From NCBI GenBank assembly GCA_022773425.1, contig JALFBM010000044.1, positions 1 to 63,968 on the forward strand: 63,968 nucleotides of DNA. The letters are read 5' to 3'. The translations under genes and the position numbers were made by a program. The first letter of the stretch is position 1, and every line of letters starts with the position of its first letter. Shown one piece after another: positions 37,575 through 47,290 of the stretch. The notes below the pieces were generated by a model that saw only the letters and a list, made by a program, of their open reading frames with translations, made no database searches and was not told the DNA's origin. The stretch comes from Selenomonadaceae bacterium. GTDB lineage: Bacteria; Bacillota; Negativicutes; Selenomonadales; Selenomonadaceae.

Positions 37575-40500
37575 ATGCAGCTCAAACGCCTCGAAGCCTA
37601 CGGCTTCAAATCGTTTGCCGATAAGATCACCATGGATTTCGAACAGGGGATCACCGCCGTCGTCGGCCCGAACGGCAGCGGCAAGAGCAACATCACCGAC
37701 GCGATCCGCTGGGCGCTTGGCGAGCAGAACATCCGCAACCTGCGCGGCACGAAGGCAGAGGACCTGCTGTTCACGGGCTCGGCCTCGCGGCACGCGCTTG
37801 GTGCGGCGGAGGTCTCGCTGACTTTTGATAACTCGGATGGCACACTGCCCGTCGATTTCCAGGAGGTCGTCGTGACGCGGCGGCTCTACCGCAGCGGCGA
37901 GAACGAGTGCTACATCAACAAGAGCCGCTGCCGCCTGAAGGATATCTACAACCTGTTTGCCGATACAGGCATCGGGCACGATGGCATGAGCATCATCGGA
38001 CAGAACCGCATCGATGCGATCCTGAACGCGCGGCCGGAGGAACGGCGCGGGTTTTTCGAGGAGACCGCCGGCATCACGAAGTACCGGAACCGCAAGCGGG
38101 AATCCCTGCGGCGCCTTGAGGACACGGAGGCAAACCTCGTCCGCGTGCGCGATATCACCGGGGAGCTCGAGCAGCAGCTCGGCCCGCTCGAACAGGCGGC
38201 GGAAAAGGCGAAGCGCTGGCAGGACCTCGATGCGGACTACAAGATGGTAAAGGTTACCGATCTCTCCCGCGACTACGACGCGGAGGCGGAGAAAAACGCT
38301 GCGCTAGGCAAGCAGAAGCAGGCCGTTGACGACGCCATCACGGCGGCGGAAACGCGCGCGAAGACAGCGGAGGCCGAAAAGGCTGCGGCCGAGGCCGAGG
38401 CCGCGAAGCTCGAGGACGCGCGGCAAAAGCGGGTCGCAGAAAACGAGCGGCAGCGCCAGGCCATCGAGAAGCGAAAGCAGGAAATGGCCGCGCTCAAGGA
38501 GCGCACGGGGCAAAGTGAAGCGGCAAAAGAACGCCTCGCGCGCGAGCACGAGCAGATCTGCGGCGAAATCGAACAGGCCCGCAAAGACCTCATTGCCATC
38601 GAGCAGAATGGCAAGGCGCAGGAACAGGACCTGTTGCTCGCGTCCGACCTGCTCGAAAAGGAAAAAGAAAAGCAGAAGAAGTATCAGGATGTCGTCGAAA
38701 GTCGGCAGGAAAGCCTGCGGCAGGCCGAGGAAGCGTTCCATGCGGCGGAAAAACGGGAAAGCGACCTGCGGCAGACGCTCGCCGTGCTCGACCGCGACGT
38801 TGAGAACGGAACGGGCAGCAAGGAGGAGACGCAAAAGGCTCTCGCCGCCGCGCGCGCGCAGCTGGATACGCTGCAGCAATCCGGCGCCGAGGCTGAGGCC
38901 GCGTGCAAAAGCGCGGACGAGGCTGCGCTCGCCCATGCCGCGGCCCTAAAGCAGGCCGAGCAGGGCCTGCGCGCAGCCATGCAGGATCAGCGCGAGATGG
39001 AGCGCGCACGCCAGCATATGGTACAGGAGAAGCGCGACGCGGCGAGCCGCCTTTCGATGCTGCGCCGCTTGCAGAAGAGCTACGAGGGCTTCGGCCGCGC
39101 GCCGCGCGCCATCCTGCAGTCGTCCTATCCGTGGCGCGGCGGCGTTTTGGGCGCCGTGGCCGAGCTCATGGAGGTGCCGCGGGACTATGTCACAGCCATT
39201 GAGACGGCGCTCGGCCCGGCTGCCCAGTACCTCGTGACGGAGGACGAGGGCACGGCGAAGGCCGCCATCCAGTTTTTGAAGGAGCAGCGGCTCGGGCGCG
39301 CGACATTCTTGCCGCTCGCGTCGCTCGTCGTGAAGCCGGCCCTCGGTGACGGTATCCAAGCCGAGACCGGCGTTGTCGGATGGGCGAGCGAGCTCGTGCG
39401 GCCGGTGGCGCGCAAGGAGCGCGCGCAGAAGGCTATCGATTTCCTGCTCTCGCGTACACTTGTTGTCGATACGCTCGACCACGCGCTGGCTCTCGCCAGA
39501 CGCAAGAATCACCGCCTGCGCATCGTGACGCTCGGCGGCGAGCGGCTGAACCCGGGCGGCTCGCTGTCTGGCGGACAAAGTCGCGGGCAGGAGACGAGCT
39601 TCCTGCATCGACAGGGCGAGATGGAGCAGGCGTCCGCGAAGGTGAAGGAGCTCGAGAAAAAGGAAAAAGCGGTCATCACCGCCTGTCAGGAGGCCGAGCA
39701 GGCGAATGCGCTTGCACAGGAGAGTCTCGCCGCGGCCCGCGATGCACAGCAGCGCGCGGCCGTCGAGCAGGCGCGCGCGCGCACGAACGCGGCGCAGCTC
39801 GCAGAGCGCGTGAAACAGGCGCAGGCGCAGGCGCAGGCACTGGCGGTTACGGCGGAAGCGCAGGCGCACAGCTTCGCCGAGCTCCAGAAGAAACGCCAGG
39901 AGATCTTTTCGGCGCGCAAGACGGCGGAACAGGCTCTGCAGCAGGCGGAAGCTGTGCGAGCGGACGCGCAGGACGCGGCCGAGGATGCCGGGCAGGACGC
40001 CGCAGATCTCGCGGAGCACATCAAGAAATGCGAGCTAGAGCGTGCCGTGCTCGAGCAGCAGACTTTGCGTGCGAAGGAGCAGGCGGAGCTTCGCCGCTCG
40101 GCTATGCAGTCAAGCGAGAAGCGGCTCCGGCAAAATGAGCAGGAGACAGCGAAGCTCGAGGCGGCCAAGCAGGCGAGCAGCGGCCAGCTCGAGACCATCC
40201 GGCAGGAAATGGAAGCGCAGCAGAAGGTTCTCGACGAGGGGCGCGCATCGCAGCAGGATCTGTATCAGCAGCGCATGAAAAAGCTTGCGGAGAGCCGCGA
40301 AAAGGACGAGGCTGTCCGCGCGGCCAGCCGCGAGGCCGCGGCCCAGCAGGAGAACCGGCACCGCCTCGACCTGCAGGCTGCGCGCATCCAAATGAAGCTC
40401 GAGGAAATCACCGGCGTCATGCGGCGCGACTACGGCGTGACGCCTGGCCTTGCGCGGCAGCAGGCCCTCGACCTGCCAGAGGAGGAACTGGGGGAGCGGC

Positions 40501-41204
40501 TCCATGCGCTGCGGCGTGAGCTCGACGCCATCGGGCCGGTCAATCCGCAGGCCGTCGAGGAGTACGAGAACCGCAGGGCGCGCTATGCCTTTCTTGAAAA
40601 ACAGGCGGCCGACCTTGAGGCGGCGGAGGATAATCTAAAAAAGATTCTCGAGGAAATGGATGCCGCGATGACGAAACAGTTCCGCGCGGCATTCACGGCC
40701 ATTCAGAGCGCTTTTCAGGAATGCTTTGAGAAACTGTTCGGCGGCGGCAGGGCCGAGCTGCGGCTCGTCCCGTCGAAGGCCCAGCCGGAGAGCGACGCGG
40801 GACTCGCGCCGGATGGACAGGAGAAACAGGCCGCGGTGCGGAAAGTGGATATCTTGACCGCCGGCATCGAAATCCTCGTGACGCTGCCGAAGAAGAAGCG
40901 GCAGAACCTCGCGGCGCTTTCAGGCGGCGAGCGCGCGCTGACGGTCATCGCACTGCTGTTTGCCTTCCTGCGTTACAAGCCGTCGCCTTTCTCCGTGCTC
41001 GACGAGATTGACGCGCCACTCGACGAAGCCAACGTCGTGCGATTCGGCCGTTTTCTGCAGGAACTTTCTGGCGATACGCAATTCATCGTCGTCACGCACC
41101 GCAAGGGGACGATGGAGGCCGCCAACACGCTTTACGGCGTGACGCTCGAGCAGGCCGGCGTTTCGCGCATCCTCTCGGTCAAGCTTGACGAGGCACTGGA
41201 ATAA
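37575..41204 (+). CDS. smc: Chromosome segregation protein SMC
   Basis: Condensin ATPase that organises and segregates the chromosome with ScpA/ScpB. The 1209-residue protein has the N-terminal ATPase half ([27 protein letters not shown]). Long Ala/Glu/Gln-rich coiled coils run from about 165 to 500 and 670 to 1010. A flexible hinge lies near 503-665 ([18 protein letters not shown] onward). The C-terminal half carries [17 protein letters not shown] and [17 protein letters not shown] 37575 follows AGAGGGAAGA. Length is normal. Confidence 0.96.
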   Translation: MQLKRLEAYGFKSFADKITMDFEQGITAVVGPNGSGKSNITDAIRWALGEQNIRNLRGTKAEDLLFTGSASRHALGAAEVSLTFDNSDGTLPVDFQEVVVTRRLYRSGENECYINKSRCRLKDIYNLFADTGIGHDGMSIIGQNRIDAILNARPEERRGFFEETAGITKYRNRKRESLRRLEDTEANLVRVRDITGELEQQLGPLEQAAEKAKRWQDLDADYKMVKVTDLSRDYDAEAEKNAALGKQKQAVDDAITAAETRAKTAEAEKAAAEAEAAKLEDARQKRVAENERQRQAIEKRKQEMAALKERTGQSEAAKERLAREHEQICGEIEQARKDLIAIEQNGKAQEQDLLLASDLLEKEKEKQKKYQDVVESRQESLRQAEEAFHAAEKRESDLRQTLAVLDRDVENGTGSKEETQKALAAARAQLDTLQQSGAEAEAACKSADEAALAHAAALKQAEQGLRAAMQDQREMERARQHMVQEKRDAASRLSMLRRLQKSYEGFGRAPRAILQSSYPWRGGVLGAVAELMEVPRDYVTAIETALGPAAQYLVTEDEGTAKAAIQFLKEQRLGRATFLPLASLVVKPALGDGIQAETGVVGWASELVRPVARKERAQKAIDFLLSRTLVVDTLDHALALARRKNHRLRIVTLGGERLNPGGSLSGGQSRGQETSFLHRQGEMEQASAKVKELEKKEKAVITACQEAEQANALAQESLAAARDAQQRAAVEQARARTNAAQLAERVKQAQAQAQALAVTAEAQAHSFAELQKKRQEIFSARKTAEQALQQAEAVRADAQDAAEDAGQDAADLAEHIKKCELERAVLEQQTLRAKEQAELRRSAMQSSEKRLRQNEQETAKLEAAKQASSGQLETIRQEMEAQQKVLDEGRASQQDLYQQRMKKLAESREKDEAVRAASREAAAQQENRHRLDLQAARIQMKLEEITGVMRRDYGVTPGLARQQALDLPEEELGERLHALRRELDAIGPVNPQAVEEYENRRARYAFLEKQAADLEAAEDNLKKILEEMDAAMTKQFRAAFTAIQSAFQECFEKLFGGGRAELRLVPSKAQPESDAGLAPDGQEKQAAVRKVDILTAGIEILVTLPKKKRQNLAALSGGERALTVIALLFAFLRYKPSPFSVLDEIDAPLDEANVVRFGRFLQELSGDTQFIVVTHRKGTMEAANTLYGVTLEQAGVSRILSVKLDEALE

Positions 41205-41207
41205 CGG

Positions 41208-41236
41208 TTGCAAAAGCCTGTGGATAATGCTAGAAT
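41208..41236 (+). promoter_or_regulatory. Promoter of the RNase J gene
   Basis: TTGCAA (41208-41213), 17-nt spacer, TAGAAT (41231-41236). It starts just after the smc stop, leaving a 5' leader of about 165 nt without an obvious riboswitch core. Confidence 0.6.
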
Positions 41237-41405
41237 AGAGGAGAATGAAAAGAACGGATAAAATTACATATGGACTATAGGCGGACTCCTTGGCGATTTT
41301 TACGATACAGCGGCTGCTGGTACGATCGGGAACGGGTGCGGAGGGGGCTGTTTATATCTGTGCGTTTCCGTGCGTTAGGAAGAAAAATCGCTGGAGGTGC
41401 GTTTT

Positions 41406-43070
41406 TTGGCTAAACAGACTCAAAAATTACAGATTATCCCGCTTGGCGGGCTCGGAGAGATCGGCAAGAACATGACCGTGATCCGCGTGGACGACGAAAT
41501 TCTCGTGGTTGATGCGGGACTCATGTTCCCGGACGACGATATGCTCGGTGTCGACCTCGTCATCCCGGATATCACCTATCTGCTCGAGAACAAGGACAAG
41601 ATCAAGGCCATCGTGCTGACGCATGGCCATGAGGACCATATCGGGGCCCTGCCGTACGTCTTGAAGCAGATCCATGTGCCGGTCTACGGCACGCGTCTGA
41701 CCCTGGGGATCCTCGAGGGGCGCCTCGCGGAAAACGGTGTGGACTCGAGCAATCTGCACGCGGTCATGCAGGGCGACATCATCAACGTCGGCTGCTTCAG
41801 CGTCGGCTTTATCCGCGTGAATCATTCCATCCCGGACGCGGTCGGGCTTTCCATCAAGACGCCGGTCGGCATGATCGTGCATACGGGCGACTTCAAGCTC
41901 GACTACACGCCGATCGACGGCAAGATGACGGACTTCCGCCGGTTCTCGGATCTCGGCAACAAGGGCGTGCTCGTCATGATGGCGGATTCGACGAACGCGG
42001 AGCGCGAGGGGCATACGCCGTCCGAGCGCACGGTCGGCGCGGCGTTCGACCGCGCGTTCCACAACGCGCGCGGCCGCATCATCGTCGCGACGTTCTCGTC
42101 GAATGTCCACCGCATCCAGCAGATCATCGACACGGCGGTCCGCTACAAGCGCAAGGTCGCCATTCTCGGTCGCAGCATGGTCAATGTCGTCAGCATTTCG
42201 CTGGAGCTCGGCTATATCGATGCGCCGGAGGGTACGCTGATCGATATCGATGAGATCGGCCGCTATCGTCCGGAGCAGGTCGTCATTGCGACGACGGGCA
42301 GTCAGGGCGAGCCGATGTCCGCGCTCACGCGCATGGCGATGAGCGATCACCGCAAGGTCACGATCGTGCCGGGTGACACCGTCATCATTTCGGCGAACCC
42401 GATCCCGGGCAACGAGAAGATGGTCGTCAAGACCATCGACAACCTCATGAAACTCGGTGCGCATGTCATCTACGGCCGCAACGAGGGCATCCACGTGTCC
42501 GGCCACGCGAGCCGCGAGGAGCTCAAGATGATGCACAATCTCGTGCGTCCGAAATTCTTCATCCCGGTGCACGGCGAGTACCATCACCTCGTCAAGCACG
42601 CGGAGCTCGCGCGTGAGCTCGGCATGCCGAAGGACCATATCTTCGTCGGTGAGAACGGCATGGTCTTTGAGTTTACGAAGGACAAGGGGCGCGTCGCCGG
42701 CAAGGTGCAGGCGGGCATGGTCATGGTCGATGGCCTCGGCGTCGGCGATGTCGGCAACATCGTTCTGCGCGATCGTCGCCAGCTGTCCCAGGACGGCATC
42801 CTGATCATCGTGATCGGCATGAGCAAGCAGACGAACCGCGTCATTTCCGGCCCGGACATCGTCTCGCGCGGTTTCGTCTACGTCCGTGAGTCCGAGGCGT
42901 TGATGGATGAGGCAAAGGCCCGCGTCGAGCAGGCTCTCGATCGCTGCGAGGACGAGGGCGTTAAGGAGTGGGCGGCCATTAAGGCGAACGTCCGCGATGC
43001 GCTCGGCCGCTACCTGTTCGAAAAAACGCGCCGCCGTCCGATGATCCTGCCCATCATCATGGAAGTGTGA
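41406..43070 (+). CDS. rnj: Ribonuclease J
   Basis: Metallo-beta-lactamase/beta-CASP ribonuclease with 5'-3' exonuclease and endonuclease activity in RNA processing and decay. In 554 residues the zinc motif is LTHGHEDHIGALPYV (near 72). It is followed by HTGDFKLDY, the beta-CASP motifs (ADSTNAEREGHTPSE, IVATFSSNVHRIQQI, GSQGEPMSAL, IHVSGHASREE) and the C-terminal domain. TTG 41406 sits 8 nt after GGAGG; GTG 41397 overlaps that site and is less likely. One copy is in the window, so J1 versus J2 is not decided. Confidence 0.95.
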   Translation: MAKQTQKLQIIPLGGLGEIGKNMTVIRVDDEILVVDAGLMFPDDDMLGVDLVIPDITYLLENKDKIKAIVLTHGHEDHIGALPYVLKQIHVPVYGTRLTLGILEGRLAENGVDSSNLHAVMQGDIINVGCFSVGFIRVNHSIPDAVGLSIKTPVGMIVHTGDFKLDYTPIDGKMTDFRRFSDLGNKGVLVMMADSTNAEREGHTPSERTVGAAFDRAFHNARGRIIVATFSSNVHRIQQIIDTAVRYKRKVAILGRSMVNVVSISLELGYIDAPEGTLIDIDEIGRYRPEQVVIATTGSQGEPMSALTRMAMSDHRKVTIVPGDTVIISANPIPGNEKMVVKTIDNLMKLGAHVIYGRNEGIHVSGHASREELKMMHNLVRPKFFIPVHGEYHHLVKHAELARELGMPKDHIFVGENGMVFEFTKDKGRVAGKVQAGMVMVDGLGVGDVGNIVLRDRRQLSQDGILIIVIGMSKQTNRVISGPDIVSRGFVYVRESEALMDEAKARVEQALDRCEDEGVKEWAAIKANVRDALGRYLFEKTRRRPMILPIIMEV

Positions 43071-43129
43071 ACGGGATAAAAAAGAACCGATAGGAAAATG
43101 TCTATATTTGTATACATATCTGTAATATA

Positions 43130-43158
43130 TTGACAAATGCAAGGTATACAGGTAATAT
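43130..43158 (+). promoter_or_regulatory. Sigma-A promoter of the symporter gene
   Basis: TTGACA (43130-43135), 17-nt spacer, TAATAT (43153-43158). Confidence 0.75.
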
Positions 43159-43170
43159 GGTAACCAAAAG

Positions 43171-43225
43171 CAGCGTTGCTTGAGAGGGAAAGAAACGTCT
43201 TTCCGGCAGCGCTGTTTTCTTTTTT
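43171..43225 (+). promoter_or_regulatory. Leader hairpin with T run before the symporter gene (possible attenuator)
   Basis: Between the promoter and the symporter start, CAGCG/CGCTG (43171-43175, 43210-43214) encloses a second hairpin GGAAAG/CTTTCC (43187-43192, 43199-43204). It is followed directly by an 11-nt T-rich run. It would act as a terminator in the leader. No known riboswitch core was recognised. Confidence 0.5.
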
Positions 43226-43262
43226 GAAGGGTTGTCGTTCTCGTTCCGGAAGGATGAGTTTT

Positions 43263-44687
43263 ATGGATGTATCGGCACTGCTCGCGGCGGTCAACAACTT
43301 TGTCTGGGGCCCCGTGATGCTTGCATTTTTGGTTGGGACCGGCGTGTTTCTGACCATTCGGCTGAAGTTTCTGCCCTGGCGGAATCTCGGCTATGCCATC
43401 CGCATGGTGTTTTCGCGGCGCGATGCACATGCGGGTGATATCTCGCCGTTCCAGTCGCTGATGACCGCGTTGTCCGCGACCGTCGGTACGGGCAACATCG
43501 TCGGTGTCGCGACGGCCATGGTGCTTGGCGGCCCGGGGGCGCTCGTCTGGATGTGGATCGCCGCGGCGTTCGGCCTTTCGACGAAATACGCGGAATCCGT
43601 GCTCGCGGTCAAGTACCGCGAGACGAACAGCGTCGGCGAGATGTCGGGTGGCCCGATGTACGCGATGAAGAACGGCATTGGCCACTGGTATGGCCGCGGG
43701 CTCGGCGTGCTGTTCGCTGTGTTCGCCGTACTCGCGTCGTTCGGCATCGGCAATATGACGCAGGCCAACTCGATCGCGGGGGCGCTTTCCTCAAGCTACA
43801 GCATCCCGACCTGGCTCGTCGGCGGCATCATCATGGTCGCGGCGCTCGCCATCCTGGTGCGCGGTATCCACAGCATCGGCCTCGTCTCGAGCGTGATCGT
43901 GCCGACGATGGCGGCGTTCTATTTCGTCGCGTCGGCCGTCGTGATCCTCGCCAATTTCGCGGCGGTGCCGGCGGGTGTCGAGGAGATGTTCCGCATGGCG
44001 TTCTCCGTCGAGGCGGCCGCGGGCGGGGTCGGCGGTTCCATCGTCGCGTCCATGCTGCAGGCCATGCGCTGGGGCGTGGCGCGCGGCGTGTTCTCGAATG
44101 AGGCCGGCCTCGGTTCCGCGCCGATTGCGGCGGCCGCCGCGCGCACGGATCACGCGTCACGGCAGGGCTATGTCAACATGACCGGTACTTTTTTCGATAC
44201 GATGATCATCTGCATGCTGACGGGCCTCGTCATTGCCTCGTCCGGCGTACTCGGCACGGTCAACCCCGATACGGGCGGGCTCGTCTCGGGCATCCAGCTG
44301 ACGATCCTTGCGTTCTCAACGGTATTTGGCGCCGCCGGCAAGCTCATCGTATCCATCGCGATCTCGCTGTTCGCGTTCTCGACGATTCTCGGCTGGGAGT
44401 ACTACGGCGAGAAAGCGCTCGAATACCTGATCAAGAAGCGCCCGGTCATCCTTGGATACCGCGTTCTGTTCTCCTTGATGACCTTTGTCGGCGCGACGAC
44501 GACCCTCGAAGTTGTCTGGAACTTCTCCGACACCATGAACGGCCTCATGATCATCCCGAACCTCATCTGCCTGATCTGGCTCAACAAGGACATCGCGGAC
44601 GAATGCTTCGAGTATGAGGAAAAGGTCGTAAAGCTCGAAAAACACGGCCAGTCTGTGGACTACCAGGCTGAGATGGCGGATAGCTGA
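43263..44687 (+). CDS. Alanine/glycine:cation symporter (AGCS family)
   Basis: Na+ or H+ coupled uptake of alanine, glycine or a related amino acid. The 474-residue protein has about 10-11 hydrophobic helices. It carries the AGCS signature ATVGTGNIVGVATAM followed by GGPGALVWMW, and the conserved ARGVFSNEAGLGSAPIAAAAA. ATG 43263 lies 9 nt after GGAAGG; ATG 43254 abuts that site. It has its own promoter and a terminator-like leader. The exact substrate cannot be read from the sequence. Confidence 0.93.
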   Translation: MDVSALLAAVNNFVWGPVMLAFLVGTGVFLTIRLKFLPWRNLGYAIRMVFSRRDAHAGDISPFQSLMTALSATVGTGNIVGVATAMVLGGPGALVWMWIAAAFGLSTKYAESVLAVKYRETNSVGEMSGGPMYAMKNGIGHWYGRGLGVLFAVFAVLASFGIGNMTQANSIAGALSSSYSIPTWLVGGIIMVAALAILVRGIHSIGLVSSVIVPTMAAFYFVASAVVILANFAAVPAGVEEMFRMAFSVEAAAGGVGGSIVASMLQAMRWGVARGVFSNEAGLGSAPIAAAAARTDHASRQGYVNMTGTFFDTMIICMLTGLVIASSGVLGTVNPDTGGLVSGIQLTILAFSTVFGAAGKLIVSIAISLFAFSTILGWEYYGEKALEYLIKKRPVILGYRVLFSLMTFVGATTTLEVVWNFSDTMNGLMIIPNLICLIWLNKDIADECFEYEEKVVKLEKHGQSVDYQAEMADS

Positions 44688-44710
44688 TGACGGCTGACGA
44701 ATAGAGAGCA

Positions 44711-44768
44711 TGAGGGCTGCGGTACAGACTGGATCATCGGTCTGTACCGCAGCCCTCACTTTTCTTTG
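44711..44768 (+). terminator. Strong terminator after the symporter gene
   Basis: A perfect 19-bp stem (TGAGGGCTGCGGTACAGAC arm) with a 10-nt loop, followed by CTTTTCTTT. Confidence 0.92.
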
Positions 44769-44778
44769 TTGAGAATCC

Positions 44779-44808
44779 TTGACAAATGATATTGAGATGG
44801 TTTATCAT
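44779..44808 (+). promoter_or_regulatory. Promoter of the feo operon with a weak Fur-like site
   Basis: TTGACA (44779-44784) is followed after 17-18 nt by TTATCAT. The stretch TTTATCATAATCA (44801-44813) over the -10 region resembles one side of a Fur box but is a poor palindrome. Iron control is expected for feo, but this site alone is weak evidence. Confidence 0.5.
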
Positions 44809-44858
44809 AATCAATGTAATCGAGAAGAAATATCAATTTTAATTGGGAGGCGTTTTTC

Positions 44859-45083
44859 TTGACATTGAGAGAAGGAAAGCCTGGTATGAAGCTGAAGGTC
44901 GAGTCCATCGGGGATTCTGACCTCAAGCAGCGCCTGATGACGATGGGGGTTATCCCTGGCACGACCATTAAGGTCCTGCGTTCGGCGCCGCTCGGAGATC
45001 CGATCGCGATCAGCCTTCGTTCCTACAATCTCGCGATGCGCCGTGCAGACGCGGAGCGGATTCAGGTTCAGCAGGTGAGCTGA
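44859..45083 (+). CDS. feoA: Ferrous iron transport protein A
   Basis: Small SH3-like cytosolic partner of FeoB, 74 residues (LREGKPGMKLKVESIG, LKQRLMTMGVIPGTTIKVL, GDPIAISLRSYNLAMRRADA). The start is TTG 44859, 8 nt after GGGAGG. It lies 53 bp before feoB, in the same operon. Confidence 0.93.
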   Translation: MTLREGKPGMKLKVESIGDSDLKQRLMTMGVIPGTTIKVLRSAPLGDPIAISLRSYNLAMRRADAERIQVQQVS

Positions 45084-45136
45084 GCCGAACAGGAATAGGG
45101 GTGTACGAGAGCAAATAGGAGAAGTGAGCGTATAAA

Positions 45137-47035
45137 ATGGCAACACTAGCGGTAGCCCTGACGGGCAATCCGAATACAGGAAAATCCACCATCTTTAACG
45201 AACTGACCGGTGCCCGTCAGAAAATCGGGAATTGGCCGGGTGTCACGGTCGACAAGAAGGTTGGCTATGTGCGCCGCGGCGATCACGCGATGTCGATCGT
45301 GGATCTCCCGGGAACATACAGCGTCAACGCGCGCAGCCCGGAGGAGAAAATCGTCATCGATTATCTGATGAACAACAAACTCGACCTCGTCATGGATGTG
45401 GTCGACAGCTCGAATATTGAGCGCAACCTGTTCCTGACCATCCAACTGCTCGAAGCGGGCATCCCGCTGCTGATCGACCTCAACATGGCGGATGAGGCGG
45501 AGAAGCGCGGCGTTCATATCGACATCAAGAAGCTCGAGGAGGCCATCGGCATGCCGGTGGTCACGACGGTTGGCCGCAGCCACAAAAGCGCGGAAAAACT
45601 GCTCGATATCTTCACGGACACGGTCATGGCGAATTACCATGTGACACCGATGATCCAGGCGCATATCGACAAGGTCGAGGCGATCCGAGCTGGTCACGAG
45701 AGCGCAGAGCAGAAGGAAGAGGAGATCTCGAAGGCTCGCTACGCACTCATCGATCGGATTATGGCACAGGCTGTGACCGTCAAGGAGAACGGGCCGACGT
45801 TTTCGGAAAAGCTCGATCGTTTCCTCGCAAACGGCGTGCTCGCCTTGCCGATTTTCCTCTGCATCCTGTATCTCGTCTTCATGATCACGTTCGAATGGGT
45901 CGGTGCGCCGCTGCAGGACTGGTTCGACGGTCTGATCAACGACGATTTCGCTGGCTGGGCGTCGGCTGCGCTGGCGGATGCCGGTGTGGCGGACTGGATG
46001 CAGTCGCTGATCTGTGACGGTATCATCGCCGGTGTCGGCGCAGTTCTGACGTTTGTCCCGCTCGTATTCACGATGTTTTTCCTGCTGTCGTTCCTCGACG
46101 GCACGGGCTACATGGCGCGCATCGCGTTCATTATGGATCCGATCATGCGCCGCTGCGGCCTGACGGGCAAAGGCATCATGCCGCTGATGATGGGCTTTGG
46201 CTGCGCGGTCCCGGCCATCATGGGTGCGCGCGCCCTTGACTCGGAGAAGGACCGCATGGTCTCCATCCTCGTCACGCCGTTTTTGACCTGCTCGGCCAAG
46301 CTGCCGGTCATGGCCCTGTTCGCGGCGATGTTCTTCCCGGACAACGCGGCAAACGTCGTGTTCGCCATGTATATCGGCGGCGTCATCATGGCTATCCTCG
46401 CGGCGAAGGCACTCGGCTCGACGCTGTTCAAGGGCGAGGGCTCGACCTTCCTGCTCGAGCTGCCGCCGTACCGCATCCCGGATATGAAGACGGTTCTCCT
46501 GGAGACCTGGGATAAAGGCAAAGGCTATCTCGTAAAGGCTGGTACCATCATCTTCGCGATGTCCGTGTTGATCTGGTTCCTCTCGAGCTACAATTTCGCC
46601 GGCCCGACCGACGAGATGAACGACTCGTTCCTCGCGACGCTTGGCGCCTGGATCTCGAACCTGTTCGTCTTCCAGGGCTTCGATACCTGGGAATCCGGCG
46701 CGGCGATCCTCTCCGGGATCATGGCCAAGGAAACGGTCATCTCGACCATCGGTATTCTGTACGGTGCGGCGGATGTTTCCACGGAGGCGGCGGATGCTCT
46801 CGATACGGCATCCCAGATGATGGGCACCTCTATGGGAACGGCGTTCTCGACGATGTCGGCGCTCGTGTTCATGGTGTTTTCACAGCTCTACACGCCTTGC
46901 ATGACGGCGCTCGGTACGATCAAGAAGGAAACAAGCAGCTGGAAATGGATGGGCTTCTCGGCAGGCTATCAGTTTGTCGTCGCCTGGATCCTTTCGCTGA
47001 TTGTCTATCAAGTTGGTACGCTGCTGGGATTCTGA
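45137..47035 (+). CDS. feoB: Ferrous iron transporter FeoB
   Basis: Membrane Fe(II) transporter with a cytosolic GTPase domain. In 632 residues the G motifs are GNPNTGKST (10-18), NWPGVTVDKK (G2 area), DLPGTYS (G3) and LNMADEAEKRG (G4). The helical GDI region follows. The membrane part has Gate motifs with conserved cysteines (GFGCAVPAIMGAR, TPFLTCSAKLPV) and SGIMAKETVISTIGILYG. It is flanked by feoA and a Cys-rich FeoB-associated peptide. Confidence 0.96.
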   Translation: MATLAVALTGNPNTGKSTIFNELTGARQKIGNWPGVTVDKKVGYVRRGDHAMSIVDLPGTYSVNARSPEEKIVIDYLMNNKLDLVMDVVDSSNIERNLFLTIQLLEAGIPLLIDLNMADEAEKRGVHIDIKKLEEAIGMPVVTTVGRSHKSAEKLLDIFTDTVMANYHVTPMIQAHIDKVEAIRAGHESAEQKEEEISKARYALIDRIMAQAVTVKENGPTFSEKLDRFLANGVLALPIFLCILYLVFMITFEWVGAPLQDWFDGLINDDFAGWASAALADAGVADWMQSLICDGIIAGVGAVLTFVPLVFTMFFLLSFLDGTGYMARIAFIMDPIMRRCGLTGKGIMPLMMGFGCAVPAIMGARALDSEKDRMVSILVTPFLTCSAKLPVMALFAAMFFPDNAANVVFAMYIGGVIMAILAAKALGSTLFKGEGSTFLLELPPYRIPDMKTVLLETWDKGKGYLVKAGTIIFAMSVLIWFLSSYNFAGPTDEMNDSFLATLGAWISNLFVFQGFDTWESGAAILSGIMAKETVISTIGILYGAADVSTEAADALDTASQMMGTSMGTAFSTMSALVFMVFSQLYTPCMTALGTIKKETSSWKWMGFSAGYQFVVAWILSLIVYQVGTLLGF

Positions 47036-47065
47036 TTCCCCGGCAGCAATCAGGAGGGATGGATT

Positions 47066-47230
47066 ATGGCTACGATTCTCTGTGTCGCAGTTGTTGCTGT
47101 TGCGCTGTTTTTTGCCTTGCGCCATGTCTGCCGGAATGCGAAGCATATGCATTCGGATTGCTATGGATGCTCAGGCTGCAACGCTTGCACGCATGGCGGC
47201 TCCTGCCATCCGTCTGTTCCCAAGAAGTGA
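47066..47230 (+). CDS. FeoB-associated Cys-rich membrane peptide
   Basis: A 54-residue product starting MATILCVAVVAVALFFALRH, a single membrane helix. It is followed by a Cys/His-rich tail (DCYGCSGCNACTHGGSCH) with five cysteines. This matches the small proteins often encoded right after feoB in Firmicutes, thought to assist ferrous iron uptake. ATG 47066 has AGGAGGG 7 nt upstream. It ends just before the terminator of the feo operon. Confidence 0.85.
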   Translation: MATILCVAVVAVALFFALRHVCRNAKHMHSDCYGCSGCNACTHGGSCHPSVPKK

Positions 47231-47241
47231 ATCGACGCAGC

Positions 47242-47278
47242 AAAAAGAGGGCCTGCCTTTGGCAGACCCTCTTTTTTT
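47242..47278. terminator. Bidirectional terminator after the feo operon
   Basis: Stem AAAAAGAGGG.CTGCC/GGCAG.CCCTCTTTTT with a TTT loop, one mismatch, between convergent genes. Confidence 0.88.
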
Positions 47279-47290
47279 GCTCCGCGAATG

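Noticed and set aside
43171-43225. Glycine riboswitch before the symporter
   Set aside because: No conserved glycine-aptamer core could be found; only an attenuator-like hairpin.
41427-43685. A 752-codon minus-strand open frame
   Set aside because: Antisense to RNase J and the symporter gene, both certain; composition is typical of a shadow frame.
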